Assembly: GCA_026225945.1 (NCBI GenBank)
Contig: JAMJFZ010000107.1
Coordinates: 63,763,501 to 63,827,500, forward strand
Source: Cricetomys ansorgei
Taxonomy: Eukaryota; Chordata; Mammalia; Rodentia; Nesomyidae
Direction: 5' to 3'
DNA: 64,000 nucleotides
Shown: piece after piece, positions 63,735 through 64,000 of the stretch
Position numbering within the stretch: the stretch's first letter is position 1
Layout of the letters: every line of letters starts with the position of its first letter
Made by a program: the position numbers and the translations under genes
Notes under the pieces: generated by a model
Databases searched by the model: none
What the model saw: only the letters and a program-made list of their open reading frames with translations
What the model was told of the DNA's origin: nothing

Positions 63735-63959
63735 ATTTTTTCTGCAAGGAATTTATTGGCCAAGGAAAAACAACTGAGGCTGAGCACAGGCGTAATGATG
63801 GAACACAAAGTCTCAGAGCACATGGTGATCTTGTCTCTGGTCTCAGTCCTCAGCGGGAGCAGAAGATATAGCAGATTGGACCCTGGCTGCAAATCCCAGT
63901 GACACGTTCCAAAGTTTTGGAGGATTATGAGCAGTAGCATTTCAGTATCTTTCTTGAGC
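63735..63959 (-). pseudogene. Alpha-defensin exon 2 and 3' UTR, broken
   Basis: Minus strand: acceptor ctctgtgtcctcag, then a 110-base coding-like exon (63959-63850) with 36 codons including the final stop. It starts with a Lys-rich stretch and a C-Y-C pair, then ERVTGIC, then CYIFCSR and the stop. In alpha-defensins this exon has C-x-C-x4-C-x9-C-x9-CC; here the first pair and the fourth cysteine are recognisable, the third is Lys, the last CC has become CS, a new Cys appears, and codon 11 is a TAA stop (63927-63925). The 3' UTR after it (gagaccagagacaagatcac-catg) resembles rodent cryptdin UTRs, with AATAAA at 63757-63752. Exon 1 would lie beyond 64000. Functional product is excluded unless the stop is a sequencing error. 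Confidence 0.78.
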
Positions 63960-64000
63960 CTGAGGACACAGAGAGAGTACCAGGCATTAACTAAGGATGC

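Larger units (their letters stand above)
47830..63735. other. Intergenic spacer to the alpha-defensin relic
   Basis: No intact gene recognised. Elements seen: poly(T) 49081-49099, B1 49918-50078, an LTR-like stretch 52780-53110, (TG)n 54393-54433, B2/B3 SINE 56050-56395, a repeated block at 56765-56900 and 58015-58130, B1 60010-60160, L1 tail 60770-60905, a candidate CTCF site 61232-61245 and a nested L1 62470-63490. About 48200-49400, 53200-56000 and 58400-60000 show nothing nameable beyond these. Confidence 0.5.

Overview
This is a window of a mammalian nuclear genome, almost certainly a muroid rodent. The evidence is B1, B2, B3 and B4-type SINEs, URR1-type DNA transposon copies, Lx/L1 3' ends, rodent LTRs and many (TG)n, (ATCT)n and poly(A) microsatellites, with intron-split genes. 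The Defb14 protein differs from what I recall of mouse and rat Defb14 and carries a longer C-terminus. A cricetid (hamster, vole or deer mouse type) is therefore more likely than Mus or Rattus, but this is an inference.

The window lies in a defensin cluster. Five intact two-exon beta-defensin genes can be assembled by hand. All have a first exon encoding a signal peptide, a phase-1 intron, and a second exon encoding a short peptide with six cysteines. Three are on the plus strand: a Defb14 ortholog (3262-4264, the rodent counterpart of human DEFB103), a Defb3/Defb4-type gene (13680-16160, the human DEFB4 group), and a Defb33-like gene (25264-27548). Two are on the minus strand and I cannot give them a known symbol: one at 30470-32735 and one at 47178-47823. 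At the right edge, 63735-63959 on the minus strand holds exon 2 and the 3' UTR of a broken alpha-defensin (in-frame stop, lost cysteines). The window therefore seems to reach the border between the beta-defensin and alpha-defensin blocks.

Layout: 1-3200 is sparse intergenic DNA; 3262-4264 Defb14; 4330-13600 is repeats (inverted repeat, two URR1, L1 tail, SINEs); 13680-16160 the Defb3-type gene with a large simple-sequence intron; 16250-25130 is repeats including an ERVK-like LTR; 25264-27548 Defb33-like; 27620-30460 is the convergent spacer; 30470-32735 the first minus-strand gene; 32830-47170 is repeat-rich with ERV1, ERVK and ERVL-type LTRs; 47178-47823 the second minus-strand gene; 47830-63735 is LTRs, SINEs and a nested L1; then the alpha-defensin relic.

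The genes should all make small, secreted, cationic, disulfide-bonded host-defence or epithelial (possibly epididymal) peptides. The most interesting signal is that three of the five (Defb33-like and both minus-strand genes) do not have the classical beta-defensin cysteine spacing. They have a longer second loop and a shorter third loop, close to the crotamine / platypus defensin-like peptide arrangement.
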